Assembly (NCBI GenBank): GCA_024346935.1
Contig: AP024878.1
Coordinates: forward strand, 2,046,001 to 2,110,000
DNA from: Vibrio inusitatus
GTDB lineage: Bacteria > Pseudomonadota > Gammaproteobacteria > Enterobacterales > Vibrionaceae
Length of the DNA: 64,000 nucleotides
Direction: 5' to 3'
Shown: piece after piece, positions 8,124 through 18,100 of the stretch
Position numbering within the stretch: the first letter of the stretch is position 1
Layout of the letters: each line of letters opens with the position of its first letter
Notes under the pieces: model-generated
Database searches by the model: none
What the model was told of the DNA's origin: nothing
Seen by the model: the letters and a program-made list of their open reading frames with translations, nothing else
Translations under genes and position numbers: made by a program

Positions 8124-10432
8124 GAATAGGGCTTAGAATTATTAATAGCCGAAATGCAATTTTAATGGGTGGGTTTCTCTTAGGAGCCTACTTATTACTC
8201 ATGATTACTGTGACTAATGCAGGGCAAAATCGCCTTAAAGAGTCACAACTCAACGAGTTGACCCTCAAGGTAAATAGCTACTCCGAGTCACTAGGGTACT
8301 TTTTTGACGCTACCATCGAAGATGTTAAAGGCGTAGCTAAGCACAAAACCACCTATACATTTTTTGCCAATCTCGCCTCTGGAATGTCCATGGAATATGG
8401 TCTAGGGTCGAGCTTATTGCAGCTTCGCCGCAATCTGGTGCGCCTCACAAAACCAGATACCCAACTCAACACCAGCGCTCTGTTTGAGCGAATGCTATTG
8501 GTAGGCTTTAAGTCAAATGTCATTGCTGACTCTCATCCAAGACTCCCGTTTGATGTCAGCCGCGTCCCTTTTGACGAAATGCGTACTACCGATCACAAGA
8601 TAGATGTACTGACTAAAAATGATCAAGTTATCATTCGAGTGCTTCAAAATGTCTATTTCAATGGAGAACTCGTTGGAGTGATCGTTGGCGATGTCAATTT
8701 AGATGTGGTTGTTCGCCTTTTAACCACGCAAGAATACGAAACTAGCAGTAGTAAATTAGATCTCGCAACACCACAAGGCTTGCTACCAATATGGAACACC
8801 TTCAATGCAGAAGGAAATCCAATGACTTTCAATCAAAGTAGCACTCTATATTTTGAAAAAAATGTCAAAAGCACTCCATTTAGGCTCCATGCTTGGTTCG
8901 AACCGGTATCCGAAAGCCAAATCATTACCTCAACCTGGTTTACTATTGGCCTCTCCTTTTTAGCGGTTCCCGTAATACTAGGGCTTTATTATTCGCTACG
9001 CATCAATAATACCAACTTAGTACTTACCACTAAGATTGAAGAAACGCACAACCAACAAACAGCCCTGACTCGGCAGAACGAACGTCTAAAGACCGAAATT
9101 GACAGACGAAAAATGTATGAACAAGAGTTGGCCTATCAAGCCAGTCATGACACCTTAACTCGACTTTCCAATCGTAAGTCTGGAGATGAAAAGCTCAGAC
9201 ATGCCCTGATTCAAGCAAAGAGAGAGGAGATGAATGTTCTAGTGATGTTCATTGACTTAGATAACTTTAAACAAATCAATGACACCTTAGGTCATCTAGC
9301 TGGCGATCAAATCCTAATGCAGACCGCTAAACGACTAAGAGACTCCGTGCGTAAAACTGACGTGGTCGCTCGTATTGGTGGTGATGAATTCTTACTGGTT
9401 ATTCCCAACTTGAACTCAGAGAAGGAAGCTCAGTTATTAGCTTCAAAGCTATTAGCTACATTTGAAGACCCGTTCCAGCTAGAAGTGAACGAATTTTTTG
9501 TCTCTACGAGTATTGGTATGTCTATCTACCCTCAAGATGGTGAGAATGCAGACGAGTTGATGGCACATGCGGATATCGCTATGTATAGGGTCAAAAAAGA
9601 AGGCCGAAATGGTTTCAGCTTTTATGACTCTAGTATGAATACTGATGTTCAAAGGAATCTTGATATCGATGCTAGATTGCGCCAAGCCACCAACAAAAAT
9701 GAAATAGAGATGTTTTATCAACCGATCATTGACCTCAGTACGGAAAAAATCATAGGTGCCGAGGCTTTAATGCGTTGGAATGATGCAAAACTTGGATCTA
9801 TCTCTCCCGATGAATTTATTCCGATTGCTGAGAAAAATGGCCTTATTCATAAGCTTGGCGAAATAGCCCTGCACACAGCTTGTCACCAGGCTCAACAGTG
9901 GCAGAGCATTCAGCCATTAACTATTGCGGTAAATTTTTCGGCGGCCCAGTTTAGGCAAAAAGACACCTTAATGGAGAATATCCTAACGGCATTGAGTAAC
10001 TCAGGACTGGAATCAAGCTTATTGGATATTGAGATCACTGAAAGCCTGCTATTCAACCACAACAACGAAACAGTACACTTACTAGAAGAAATTAAACAAC
10101 TTGGAGCACAACTATCCATTGATGACTTTGGTACCGGCTATTCTGCACTCAGTTATTTGCAGAAATTCCCGTTCAGCAAGCTCAAGATAGATCGCTCATT
10201 CTTACAAGAAATGGAAACGACGCCCTCTTCACAAGAGTTAGTCAATGCTATCATCGCGATGGCCAAAGCACTTGGGCTTAAAGTGGTTGCCGAAGGCGTT
10301 GAAACGCAGTGGGATAAGGATTATCTGCAAAAACATTCTTGTGAGTTTGCACAGGGCTTTTACTACAGTCGTCCCCTCACCAAAGAAGCATTTGAGACTC
10401 TATTGCTAGAGCAAAATAGCCGTACTAGTTAA
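8120..10432 (+). CDS. Membrane GGDEF-EAL c-di-GMP enzyme
   Basis: 770 residues. A transmembrane helix at about 12-32, a periplasmic domain of about 240 residues, a second helix at about 275-293, a short coiled linker, then GGDEF and EAL domains. The cyclase motif GGDEF is intact (420-424), preceded at the right distance by an inhibitory-site RxxD (RKTD). The EAL motif is intact (548-550, AEALMRW) with ITESLL, DDFGTGYS, KIDRSF and AEGVET also present, so both synthesis and breakdown of c-di-GMP are possible. Its ATG overlaps the stop of the binding-protein gene by 4 bp (ATGA), implying translational coupling and a shared complex. Domain order matches MbaA of V. cholerae. Confidence 0.92.
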   Translation: MRIGLRIINSRNAILMGGFLLGAYLLLMITVTNAGQNRLKESQLNELTLKVNSYSESLGYFFDATIEDVKGVAKHKTTYTFFANLASGMSMEYGLGSSLLQLRRNLVRLTKPDTQLNTSALFERMLLVGFKSNVIADSHPRLPFDVSRVPFDEMRTTDHKIDVLTKNDQVIIRVLQNVYFNGELVGVIVGDVNLDVVVRLLTTQEYETSSSKLDLATPQGLLPIWNTFNAEGNPMTFNQSSTLYFEKNVKSTPFRLHAWFEPVSESQIITSTWFTIGLSFLAVPVILGLYYSLRINNTNLVLTTKIEETHNQQTALTRQNERLKTEIDRRKMYEQELAYQASHDTLTRLSNRKSGDEKLRHALIQAKREEMNVLVMFIDLDNFKQINDTLGHLAGDQILMQTAKRLRDSVRKTDVVARIGGDEFLLVIPNLNSEKEAQLLASKLLATFEDPFQLEVNEFFVSTSIGMSIYPQDGENADELMAHADIAMYRVKKEGRNGFSFYDSSMNTDVQRNLDIDARLRQATNKNEIEMFYQPIIDLSTEKIIGAEALMRWNDAKLGSISPDEFIPIAEKNGLIHKLGEIALHTACHQAQQWQSIQPLTIAVNFSAAQFRQKDTLMENILTALSNSGLESSLLDIEITESLLFNHNNETVHLLEEIKQLGAQLSIDDFGTGYSALSYLQKFPFSKLKIDRSFLQEMETTPSSQELVNAIIAMAKALGLKVVAEGVETQWDKDYLQKHSCEFAQGFYYSRPLTKEAFETLLLEQNSRTS

Positions 10433-11538
10433 GTACCTCGAATCGCGCGATTAAGCGTACTGACGTTAGTATCCCAATGATGGGCTAGGTGCTGAGAAAT
10501 CCAATCAAAGGTATTGGAAGTAGGCTTTAGGTCTCTTCCTTGATAAAGCTGGTCCTCTTTCAGCCCTGGCCACTCACCTAGCACTTGTCCTCCTTGTGGG
10601 AGCTTGCCTCCAGCAAATAGCAATACACTTCCCGTACCATGATCAGTGCCTTTGGTTCCATTTTGCTTAACTGTGCGGCCAAACTCGGTGGCAATAATCA
10701 CTAACGTATCATCCCACTCCTCCCCCAGTTCATCTCTTAACGCAACGAGCCCTTTATCCAACTGAGTAAACTGCCGCTTCAAGCGTGGCTCTTGATTATT
10801 GTGTGTATCCCATCCTCCTAGCTCTAACATTCCACAATCTGCGCCCTCACTGCCCTTTAATAGACGACCACAGCTTTGAGCAAGAGAGACAAACTGGCCA
10901 CTTTGCTTACCCATACTTTCCATTGTTGCGGTCATCTTCAACTCAACTCCCTGTTTAAATGCTGTCTGCAAGGCCGGATCAGTATCATAAAGTGAAAGAA
11001 TTGAACGATAGGTCTCTTCACTACTGTCTTTGAGACGAGAGGGGTACCAGGAGGTCACTTTTTCTGTGCCTTGAAGGCTCAATGGTGTGGATTGTGAAAC
11101 CGCAATAGCTGAACGATGTTGCATTTCAAGGGCTCTAGCAAGCCAGCCTGTGTCGCGACTTTTTCCTCCCCACTCAAGGTAATCTTGCCCATCAAAATGA
11201 GAGCGTGAGCCATACCCTGTGCCAACAGCAACCACCGTTGTTAACTCTTTATTTTGATACCACTGATGCAAGTTAGGTAATGCGGAGTGCAAAAAGTACC
11301 CCTGTTCTAATTCGAGAGTAGAACCTCTGGCAGCCATAGAAAGACTAGGCCTGTGAGTAGCTAACATAGGGTCAAAACTTGGAATAACGGTATGCATTCC
11401 ATCTAAGGCCCCACGCAACACAACCCAAACAACCTTAGGAGATCGCTTTGATTTTTTTGCCAAAGCCCAAGGCGAATGAAACAGCAATAAACTGGCTGCC
11501 GTTCCCTTTAAAAAAGCTCTTCTTGACGATGATGCCAT
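10429..11538 (-). CDS. DUF1501 protein, Tat-exported
   Basis: 369 residues. A twin-arginine signal SRRAFLKG at residues 5-12 is followed by a hydrophobic run and an ALA cleavage site near residue 27. The mature part has the marks of DUF1501, a branch of the alkaline-phosphatase/sulfatase-like fold: DGQDYLEWGG, GGWDTHNNQ, TEFGRTVKQNG and GTDHGTGS. DUF1501 proteins are usually encoded right after a DUF1800 protein, as here (14 bp gap). Their biochemical role is not established. The stop codon region overlaps the end of the convergent GGDEF-EAL gene by 4 bp. Confidence 0.88.
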   Translation of the reverse strand: MASSSRRAFLKGTAASLLLFHSPWALAKKSKRSPKVVWVVLRGALDGMHTVIPSFDPMLATHRPSLSMAARGSTLELEQGYFLHSALPNLHQWYQNKELTTVVAVGTGYGSRSHFDGQDYLEWGGKSRDTGWLARALEMQHRSAIAVSQSTPLSLQGTEKVTSWYPSRLKDSSEETYRSILSLYDTDPALQTAFKQGVELKMTATMESMGKQSGQFVSLAQSCGRLLKGSEGADCGMLELGGWDTHNNQEPRLKRQFTQLDKGLVALRDELGEEWDDTLVIIATEFGRTVKQNGTKGTDHGTGSVLLFAGGKLPQGGQVLGEWPGLKEDQLYQGRDLKPTSNTFDWISQHLAHHWDTNVSTLNRAIRGT

Positions 11539-11552
11539 AATATTACTTTTCC

Positions 11553-12893
11553 TTATCGCCTTTGAAATTCTGGGCTCATCAATAATAGGGTGAGCGCTTG
11601 CGGACGACTTTCTGCCCGCAAAATACGTTGCTTATTATCTGGCGTAAGCTGCTGGTTAAATGCCACCTTCATCACCTGATTAACATCTGCTTTGCTTTGC
11701 TTCGCATAGGTGTTTGCCCAGTCAGCCCGCGTCAGCAAGCTACTTCCTCCCATCCAACTCATTTCTAGGTCACTAAATCCCTGTGGACTTCCTGATGTAA
11801 AAGGCATCTGGCCTAACTGATTAAGGCTTGTTAACGCTCTGCGCTCGGTTAATTTACTATTCGGTACCGCTCGAGCCGTAGAAACAACATATTCTCTAGG
11901 TGTCTTAAATTTGGACGCGCTTTGCCACGCTTCAGGGTGAGAAATTAACGTAAGCATCACCTTATGAATATCGCCATCACTGGCTAACCAAGACTCTGAA
12001 AGAGACTTTACTAACTCAGGCGGTGGGGTGTCTTTAATGTAATGCCGCGCAAGTTTGTAGCTCAAATGTTTAGCCGTATTCGGGTGACGGGCCAGATCTC
12101 GTAGCATCAGTGTTCCTTGTGCTTCACCTTGCTGAGAGTAAGATCTCCCTAGTAGCTGTCGCTTACCAGGCTCATGGCCATATTTACGAAACAAGAAGCC
12201 ACTACGACTCTTAGCCGAGACACTCCAACCACTGATGCCTTTCGCAAGTTCAGTAACATCAGATTGAGAGTACCCTCCATCCACACCTAATGTATGAAGT
12301 TCCAGTATTTCTCTTGCAAGGTTCTCATTTAGTCCCTTCTTACGCTTAAGTCCAATACGAGAGTTAGGGCCGAAAGAACGTTCATTGTTGAGATAAATGA
12401 GCATCGCTGGATGCTGTTCAACCGCAAGTAACATCTGCTCAAAAGTGCCATCGAGATGCGGAAGTATGGCTTCTTTCTCTAAAGTTGGTGCTAAAGCACG
12501 CATCAAAGGGTTAGTCACTGAGACACTGAAATGATTAGAAAAAAACTCTAGTAATCGATGCTTAGCGCTATTACTGGAGTTAATCGAGGCCATCAAGGAG
12601 TCACCACAATAATCACGATAAGTTTGCCTAGCAAACTGAGAACCTTCCTTTCTGATCTTTTGAATATCCTCTACTGAGGTTTGATTTTTCTTCGCTTGTT
12701 GAGTCTGCTCTCGATAACTCGCCGTCTTTGCCATAATCACATTTGCGGTTGGCTGGCTAATAGAGAACTCTTGAATAATATCCGATTGGTATTGCTTTTT
12801 AAGCCACCCTACGGGATCCGGTTGAGCTAACTGTAGTTCCTTATCTTTCGCTCCCAATCCAAAGCGATTGCAAGCTATCACTGCTCTATCCAT
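11553..12893 (-). CDS. DUF1800 protein
   Basis: 446 residues. The start AVIACNRFGLGA and the central block LNENLAREILELHTLGVDGGYSQSDVTELAKGISGW are hallmarks of DUF1800, as is SYKLARHYIKD further on. The frame is open up to an ATG at 12962, but the ATG at 12893 has a GAGAGG ribosome binding site and puts the family homology at residue 2, so it is preferred. No signal peptide is visible with that start; with the longer start the extra 23 residues are basic but not a clear signal. Forms an operon with the DUF1501 gene and is divergent from imuA. Function unknown. Confidence 0.88.
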   Translation of the reverse strand: MDRAVIACNRFGLGAKDKELQLAQPDPVGWLKKQYQSDIIQEFSISQPTANVIMAKTASYREQTQQAKKNQTSVEDIQKIRKEGSQFARQTYRDYCGDSLMASINSSNSAKHRLLEFFSNHFSVSVTNPLMRALAPTLEKEAILPHLDGTFEQMLLAVEQHPAMLIYLNNERSFGPNSRIGLKRKKGLNENLAREILELHTLGVDGGYSQSDVTELAKGISGWSVSAKSRSGFLFRKYGHEPGKRQLLGRSYSQQGEAQGTLMLRDLARHPNTAKHLSYKLARHYIKDTPPPELVKSLSESWLASDGDIHKVMLTLISHPEAWQSASKFKTPREYVVSTARAVPNSKLTERRALTSLNQLGQMPFTSGSPQGFSDLEMSWMGGSSLLTRADWANTYAKQSKADVNQVMKVAFNQQLTPDNKQRILRAESRPQALTLLLMSPEFQRR

Positions 12894-12992
12894 AGTGCCT
12901 CTCACGTAAACTTCTGCTGTTAGTTTAGCTAAACCGTACATAAAGTTTCGCGATCTTTTCATAATGATCTTTAGGATGTTTAATTCTATCCC

Positions 12993-13020
12993 TTGCGTCT
13001 AATGAAAAGTTAAATATACT
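12993..13020 (+). promoter_or_regulatory. imuA promoter
   Basis: A sigma70-like pair: TTGCGT at 12993-12998, a 16-bp spacer and TATACT at 13015-13020. It would start transcription at about 13027, giving a leader of under 20 nt before the imuA ATG. The LexA box overlaps its -10. Confidence 0.6.
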
Positions 13021-13034
13021 GTATGTATATACAG
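13019..13034. promoter_or_regulatory. LexA (SOS) box
   Basis: CTGTATGTATATACAG, a full CTG-N10-CAG palindrome with an AT-alternating core, overlapping the -10 end and the predicted transcription start of imuA. LexA bound here would block initiation directly. It also shows that the in-frame ATG at 13023 lies inside the operator and is not the start. Confidence 0.92.
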
Positions 13035-13043
13035 GTATTTATT

Positions 13044-13718
13044 ATGCAAAACATCATTGATTTATTACAACGTAAGCAGTTGATTTGGCCTGGTTCTGAG
13101 CAGAAGAGCTCGATAAAAGTCCAAGCTTCTTGTTTCAACGAGTGGGATCAGCACCTAGAGGGTTTCCCAAAAACTGGCCTGATGGAGATCCAATCAGAGG
13201 CCGGTATTGGTGAACTACGCCTCATCACACCTATGTTAAAAACAGTTGCGCAAAAACGAACTGTAGTGCTGATCAATCCTCCAGCTTCCCCTTGTGCTCA
13301 TTACTTTGAAAAAGAGGGCATACCCACTAGTAATATTTTGGTGATCCAAGATACCAAACATAACCTGTGGGCTGCTGAGCAGTGTTTAAAAAGTGGTAGT
13401 TGCGCATGTGTTTGTTTGTGGCACCCACAACTTGAAATACACCAAGCACGTCGACTGCAAGTAGCAGCAGAGAAAGGCCGTGCACTCAATATTCACTTTA
13501 ATCTCGACCTGCATAATGAATGCTCACTACCCATCCCCCTCAGTGTCAACCTAAATGCGACTGAAAACGGGGTCAAGGTAAGTGTGAATAAGCGGCGTGG
13601 CGGCTGGCATCAGCAAACCTTTACCGTAGATCTCAGCCAACGCTGGCCACAACTTTGTACTGAAAAGCCTCAGCACCAAGTGATTCCTTTTCCTACGCGT
13701 AAGAGGCAACAAGCATGA
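13044..13718 (+). CDS. imuA: ImuA, SOS mutasome component (RecA-like)
   Basis: 224-residue accessory protein of damage-induced translesion synthesis, distantly related to SulA/RecA. The pattern LIWPGSEQ, FPKTGLMEIQSEAGIGELRL and VCLWHPQL is typical of the gammaproteobacterial ImuA/SulA-like group. The ATG at 13044 is chosen because the upstream in-frame ATG (13023) lies within the LexA box; an AGG at 13033-13035 serves as ribosome binding site. It overlaps imuB by 4 bp. With ImuB and DnaE2 it forms the known three-gene mutagenesis cassette, here under direct LexA control. Confidence 0.88.
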   Translation: MQNIIDLLQRKQLIWPGSEQKSSIKVQASCFNEWDQHLEGFPKTGLMEIQSEAGIGELRLITPMLKTVAQKRTVVLINPPASPCAHYFEKEGIPTSNILVIQDTKHNLWAAEQCLKSGSCACVCLWHPQLEIHQARRLQVAAEKGRALNIHFNLDLHNECSLPIPLSVNLNATENGVKVSVNKRRGGWHQQTFTVDLSQRWPQLCTEKPQHQVIPFPTRKRQQA

Positions 13719-15142
13719 ATCTATGGTTGTATATTCACTTCCCGGTGCTACAACTCGATACCTTATTCTCTGAGGCAACCTCTGCTGAAAGCCAAAATGT
13801 AGGCAATGAAAAACCAGCTATTTGTATTGTTGAAAAGCATAAAATCACACAGGCTAATCAAGCTGCTATAGAAAAAGGCATCACTTTAGGCATGGGCTTA
13901 GGGAGTGCAGCATCTCTATGTGCCGATTTACAAGTATTCCCATATCAGCAAAAAGTAGAGGAAGATAAACTTCAACAGATTGCACAATGGTTGTATGTCT
14001 ATACCTCAGATATCACCCTGTACACCCATCAAGGTCTGCTACTTAAAGTCTCGAACATGCTAACTCTTTATCGCGATCTAAACAGTTATTGGCGGGTTAT
14101 TTCACAGCATCTAGACCAATTGCATCTTCACTATAGCTATGCCACAGCCTATTCCCCTCTAGGCGCAAAGCTACTAGCAGAAACACAGCACAATATCGTC
14201 TCTGATAACATCACTGAAATTGAAAATGCTATCTTTTCTCGTCCACTGATTGTCACTGAACTCAGCTCGCACAATATCGAGAAACTGGCTCGTATTGGGG
14301 TAAATAACCTAACACAACTAACCACCCTAAATATGACAGAAATAGCACGTCGCTTCGACATCCAAGTCGTCAATTATGTTGGCCGTCTATTAGGGCAATT
14401 TAAACATCCTGTCGCTTATTATCACCCACCCGCTCATTTCAATCAGCACCTGAATCTATTGTACGAGATTGAGAATATCGACTGGTTACAGAAGCCTTTA
14501 ATACGCTTATTTGAACAAATGGAGTGTTTTCTTAAGCTTAGAGATAAGGTCGCTTATGAAGTACAATTGACCCTCTATCAAAGGGATAAGTCCCAGCAAC
14601 AAATTAGCTTTTATTCTGCTATTGGTGACTATAGCGTGAAGACATGGCTGCAACTATCCAAGCTCTCTTTGGAATCTGTTCGACTGAATTCCCCCGTACT
14701 TTCCATTGGCTTGCAGGTAGTCAGAATGGCGGAAACACCGGCCAACAAGTGTGACCTTTTTGACCAACATAGCGGTGAGATATCGACACTAGAACTTCTT
14801 TCTTTACTGCAAGCTAAGTTAGGTAAAGACGCTATTCAAGGCATTGAAATCAGTAGCGACCCACGACCTGAGCTTAGCACTCGTTACATCGAACCATTAT
14901 CTAAACCAGCAAGCACACAATCTCCCACAGCGTTGTCACGCCCCAGTTTCATTTACTCTCAACCGCGCCCTTTGGAGAGCAAGGTAGAAATCGTACAAGG
15001 CCCTGAGCGTATCCATAGTGGATGGTGGGATGGAAACTCAGTCAATCGAGACTATTTTGTCGCACGAGAACAAAATGGACGCTGGTTATGGATATATCGG
15101 ACCCCAACCAAGGAATGGTTCATACAAGGCTTATTCAGTTAA
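13715..15142 (+). CDS. imuB: ImuB, Y-family polymerase-like protein
   Basis: 475 residues, related to Y-family DNA polymerases but expected to be inactive: the first segment reads LWLYIHFPVLQLD where active enzymes have the acidic catalytic motif. In characterised bacteria ImuB links DnaE2 to the beta clamp. HNIEKLARIGVNNLTQLTTL resembles the helix-hairpin-helix region at about residues 185-205. A possible clamp-binding-like segment CDLFDQ lies near residue 350. Its ATG overlaps the imuA stop by 4 bp, so the two are translationally coupled; dnaE2 follows after 32 bp. Confidence 0.9.
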   Translation: MNLWLYIHFPVLQLDTLFSEATSAESQNVGNEKPAICIVEKHKITQANQAAIEKGITLGMGLGSAASLCADLQVFPYQQKVEEDKLQQIAQWLYVYTSDITLYTHQGLLLKVSNMLTLYRDLNSYWRVISQHLDQLHLHYSYATAYSPLGAKLLAETQHNIVSDNITEIENAIFSRPLIVTELSSHNIEKLARIGVNNLTQLTTLNMTEIARRFDIQVVNYVGRLLGQFKHPVAYYHPPAHFNQHLNLLYEIENIDWLQKPLIRLFEQMECFLKLRDKVAYEVQLTLYQRDKSQQQISFYSAIGDYSVKTWLQLSKLSLESVRLNSPVLSIGLQVVRMAETPANKCDLFDQHSGEISTLELLSLLQAKLGKDAIQGIEISSDPRPELSTRYIEPLSKPASTQSPTALSRPSFIYSQPRPLESKVEIVQGPERIHSGWWDGNSVNRDYFVAREQNGRWLWIYRTPTKEWFIQGLFS

Positions 15143-15174
15143 CTGAGTAACCTTCTACTGTAACGCCTATAAAA

Positions 15175-18100
15175 ATGAACATTAATGCACTTAAATATTC
15201 AGAACTCTTTTGCCAGAGTAATTTCTCCTTTTTGACGGGAGCTTCGCACCCTGAAGAGTTAATCATGCAGGCTGACTTCCTTGGTTATTCTGCTCTAGCT
15301 ATCACCGACGAATGCTCTTTAGCGGGCGTTGTCCGTGCTCATACCGCTATCAAACAAAATAAACTCAGCATTAAACTCATCGTTGGCAGCATGTTCTGGT
15401 TTAACCAAGAATGCCAAATCGTATTGTTATGCCCAAACCACAAGGCTTACTCAGAACTCGCTCGCATCATTACTAATGCGCGCAGGCGCAGTGAAAAAGG
15501 TCAGTACTCACTATCAGAGTGGGATCTACTTTCCATCAAGCACTGTTTGATCATTTGGATTCCTCAAATGAGGGAATACGACGATGAATGGGCGCAGTGG
15601 TTAAGCAAACACCATAGTGCGCGACTGTGGTTGGGCATTCAGAGGCACCTAAGCAACCATGATCAACAGTACCTAAAGCATTGCCAGCAATTAGCACACC
15701 GTTATTCTCTGCCTATTACGGCTTGTGGTGGTGTATTGATGCACAATGCTACTCGTCTTTCCCTGCAACATACACTGACTGCCATTAAGCTAGGCTCGAC
15801 TATCGACAATATTAGTGAGCACCTACTTACTAATGCAGAGCGTGCTTTACGTAACAAAGCGAAGCTACACAAGTTATTCAAAAATGAATGGCTACATGAA
15901 ACGCACTCGATAGCAAACCGATGTGAGTTTGATCTAGCCTGTCTTGGGTACCAATACCCTGCAGAAATTGTCCCTGCTTCTCTTACTCCAATTCAGCATC
16001 TTCGTCAGTTGGTGAATAAAGGAAAACGCCTACGATTCCCTAATGGGCTCACTAAGGACATTGAACAACTCATAGAGAAAGAGCTTACCCTAGTTGATGA
16101 ACTCAATTACGCACACTTTTTCTTAACCATTCATGATGTAGTGATGTTCGCTAAGCAAAAAGGAATCCTCTACCAAGGGCGTGGCTCAGCGGCCAACTCT
16201 GTGGTCTGTTATTGCCTGGAGATTACCTCGGTAGACCCAAGACAAATATCAGTACTTTTTGAACGTTTTATTAGTAAAGAGCGTAATGAACCGCCTGATA
16301 TTGATGTTGATTTTGAGCATCAACGCCGCGAAGAGGTCATTCAGTATATTTATCAAAAATACGGTCGTGAGCGCGCTGCATTAGCCGCTACAGTCATCAG
16401 CTATCGCCTGAAAAGTGCAATCCGTGAAGTAGGTAAAGCTCTTGGTATCGATGAAACTCAACTCGATTTTTTTATTAAGAACATTAATCGTCGCGATCGC
16501 GGGCTCAATTGGCAGGCGCAGATCTTTGAGTTGGGATTAAAACCTGAGTCACTAAAGGGCAAACAATTTATACAACTGGTCGATGAAATCATCGGGTTTC
16601 CACGTCATTTATCACAGCATGTAGGTGGCTTTGTTATTTCTTCTGGTCCTTTATATGAATTGGTTCCCGTTGAAAATGCCGCAATGCAGGAACGAACCAT
16701 TATACAGTGGGATAAAGATGACTTAGAACATCTTGGGCTACTCAAGGTCGATGTACTGGCTTTAGGCATGCTGAGCGCTATCCGACGCTGTTTTCAGTTA
16801 ATTGAAAAACATCACCATCGACAGCTTAACATTGCTGATATTACTCGACTGCAAGACGACCCTAATGTCTATGGCATGCTACAAAAAGCCGATACTGTCG
16901 GTGTATTTCAAATTGAATCTCGAGCTCAAATGAGCATGCTACCTCGCCTAAAACCACGTTGTTATTATGATCTGGTTATCCAAATCGCCATTGTAAGGCC
17001 CGGTCCAATACAAGGAGACATGGTTCACCCTTATCTCAAACGAAGAAACGGAGAAGAAGCGGTCTCCTATCCCTCAAAAGAGGTCGAAGAGGTATTATCA
17101 AGAACACTAGGTGTACCTATTTTCCAGGAACAGGTGATTAAACTTGCTATGGTTGCAGCTGGGTTTAGCGGTGGTGAGGCCGATAAATTACGTCGCGCTA
17201 TGGCAGCTTGGAAAAAAAATGGTGATCTATTTAGATTTAGAGACAAATTAATATCAGGTATGCAACAACGCGGCTACGAAGTCAGCTTTGCCGAGAAAAT
17301 ATTTGAACAAATTTGTGGCTTTGGCGAGTACGGATTTCCTGAAAGTCATTCAGCCTCGTTTGCAGTTCTGGCTTACTGCTCCGCATGGCTCAAATACTAT
17401 TATCCTGCGGAGTTCTATACAGCTCTACTTAATAGTTTACCTATGGGTTTCTACTCTGCATCTCAGTTATTACAAGATGCTAAACGACATGGCGTTACTA
17501 TTCACCCAGTGTGTATTAACCACTCGAACGAAGGACATACAATAGTAAAAAATCAGAATCAAAGTGAGGTACAACTAGGGTTAAAACTAATTAAAGGATT
17601 ATCAGAGACTAGCAGACGACAATTACTGGCTGCACGGCCTACGAGTGGCTTTACTCACCTTCAACAAATAAAAAATATAGGGATGAATCGCCAGCAACTT
17701 CACGCTATCACCTCTGCCAATGCGCTATATAACCTTGCAGGTGATCGCTACTCGACGCGTTGGCAATTAATGGATTCAGCTGACGATCTTCCTTTGTTTA
17801 GCCAAATTGAAGAGAGCAAACCTACAGATTATTCTTTTCATACCAATGACTATGAAGCCTTAATTGAAGACTACTCAGCAACAGGATTATCGCTCACACA
17901 GCATCCTATTACTCTGTTAGAAAAGGCAAACAAGCTAGGCCGATTTACTCGGCAAAACCAACTGGCACACCAACCTCAACAATCTATGGTCACTGTGGCA
18001 GGCGTTGTCACAGGTCGGCAGTCTCCAGGTACGGCAGGAGGAGTGACTTTCTTTACCCTAGAAGATGACACTGGCAATATTAATGTCGTGGTGTGGCAGG

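Noticed and set aside
13023..13043. ATG at 13023 as the imuA start
   Set aside because: It lies inside the LexA box and before or at the likely transcription start; the ATG at 13044 has a ribosome binding site and fits the family.
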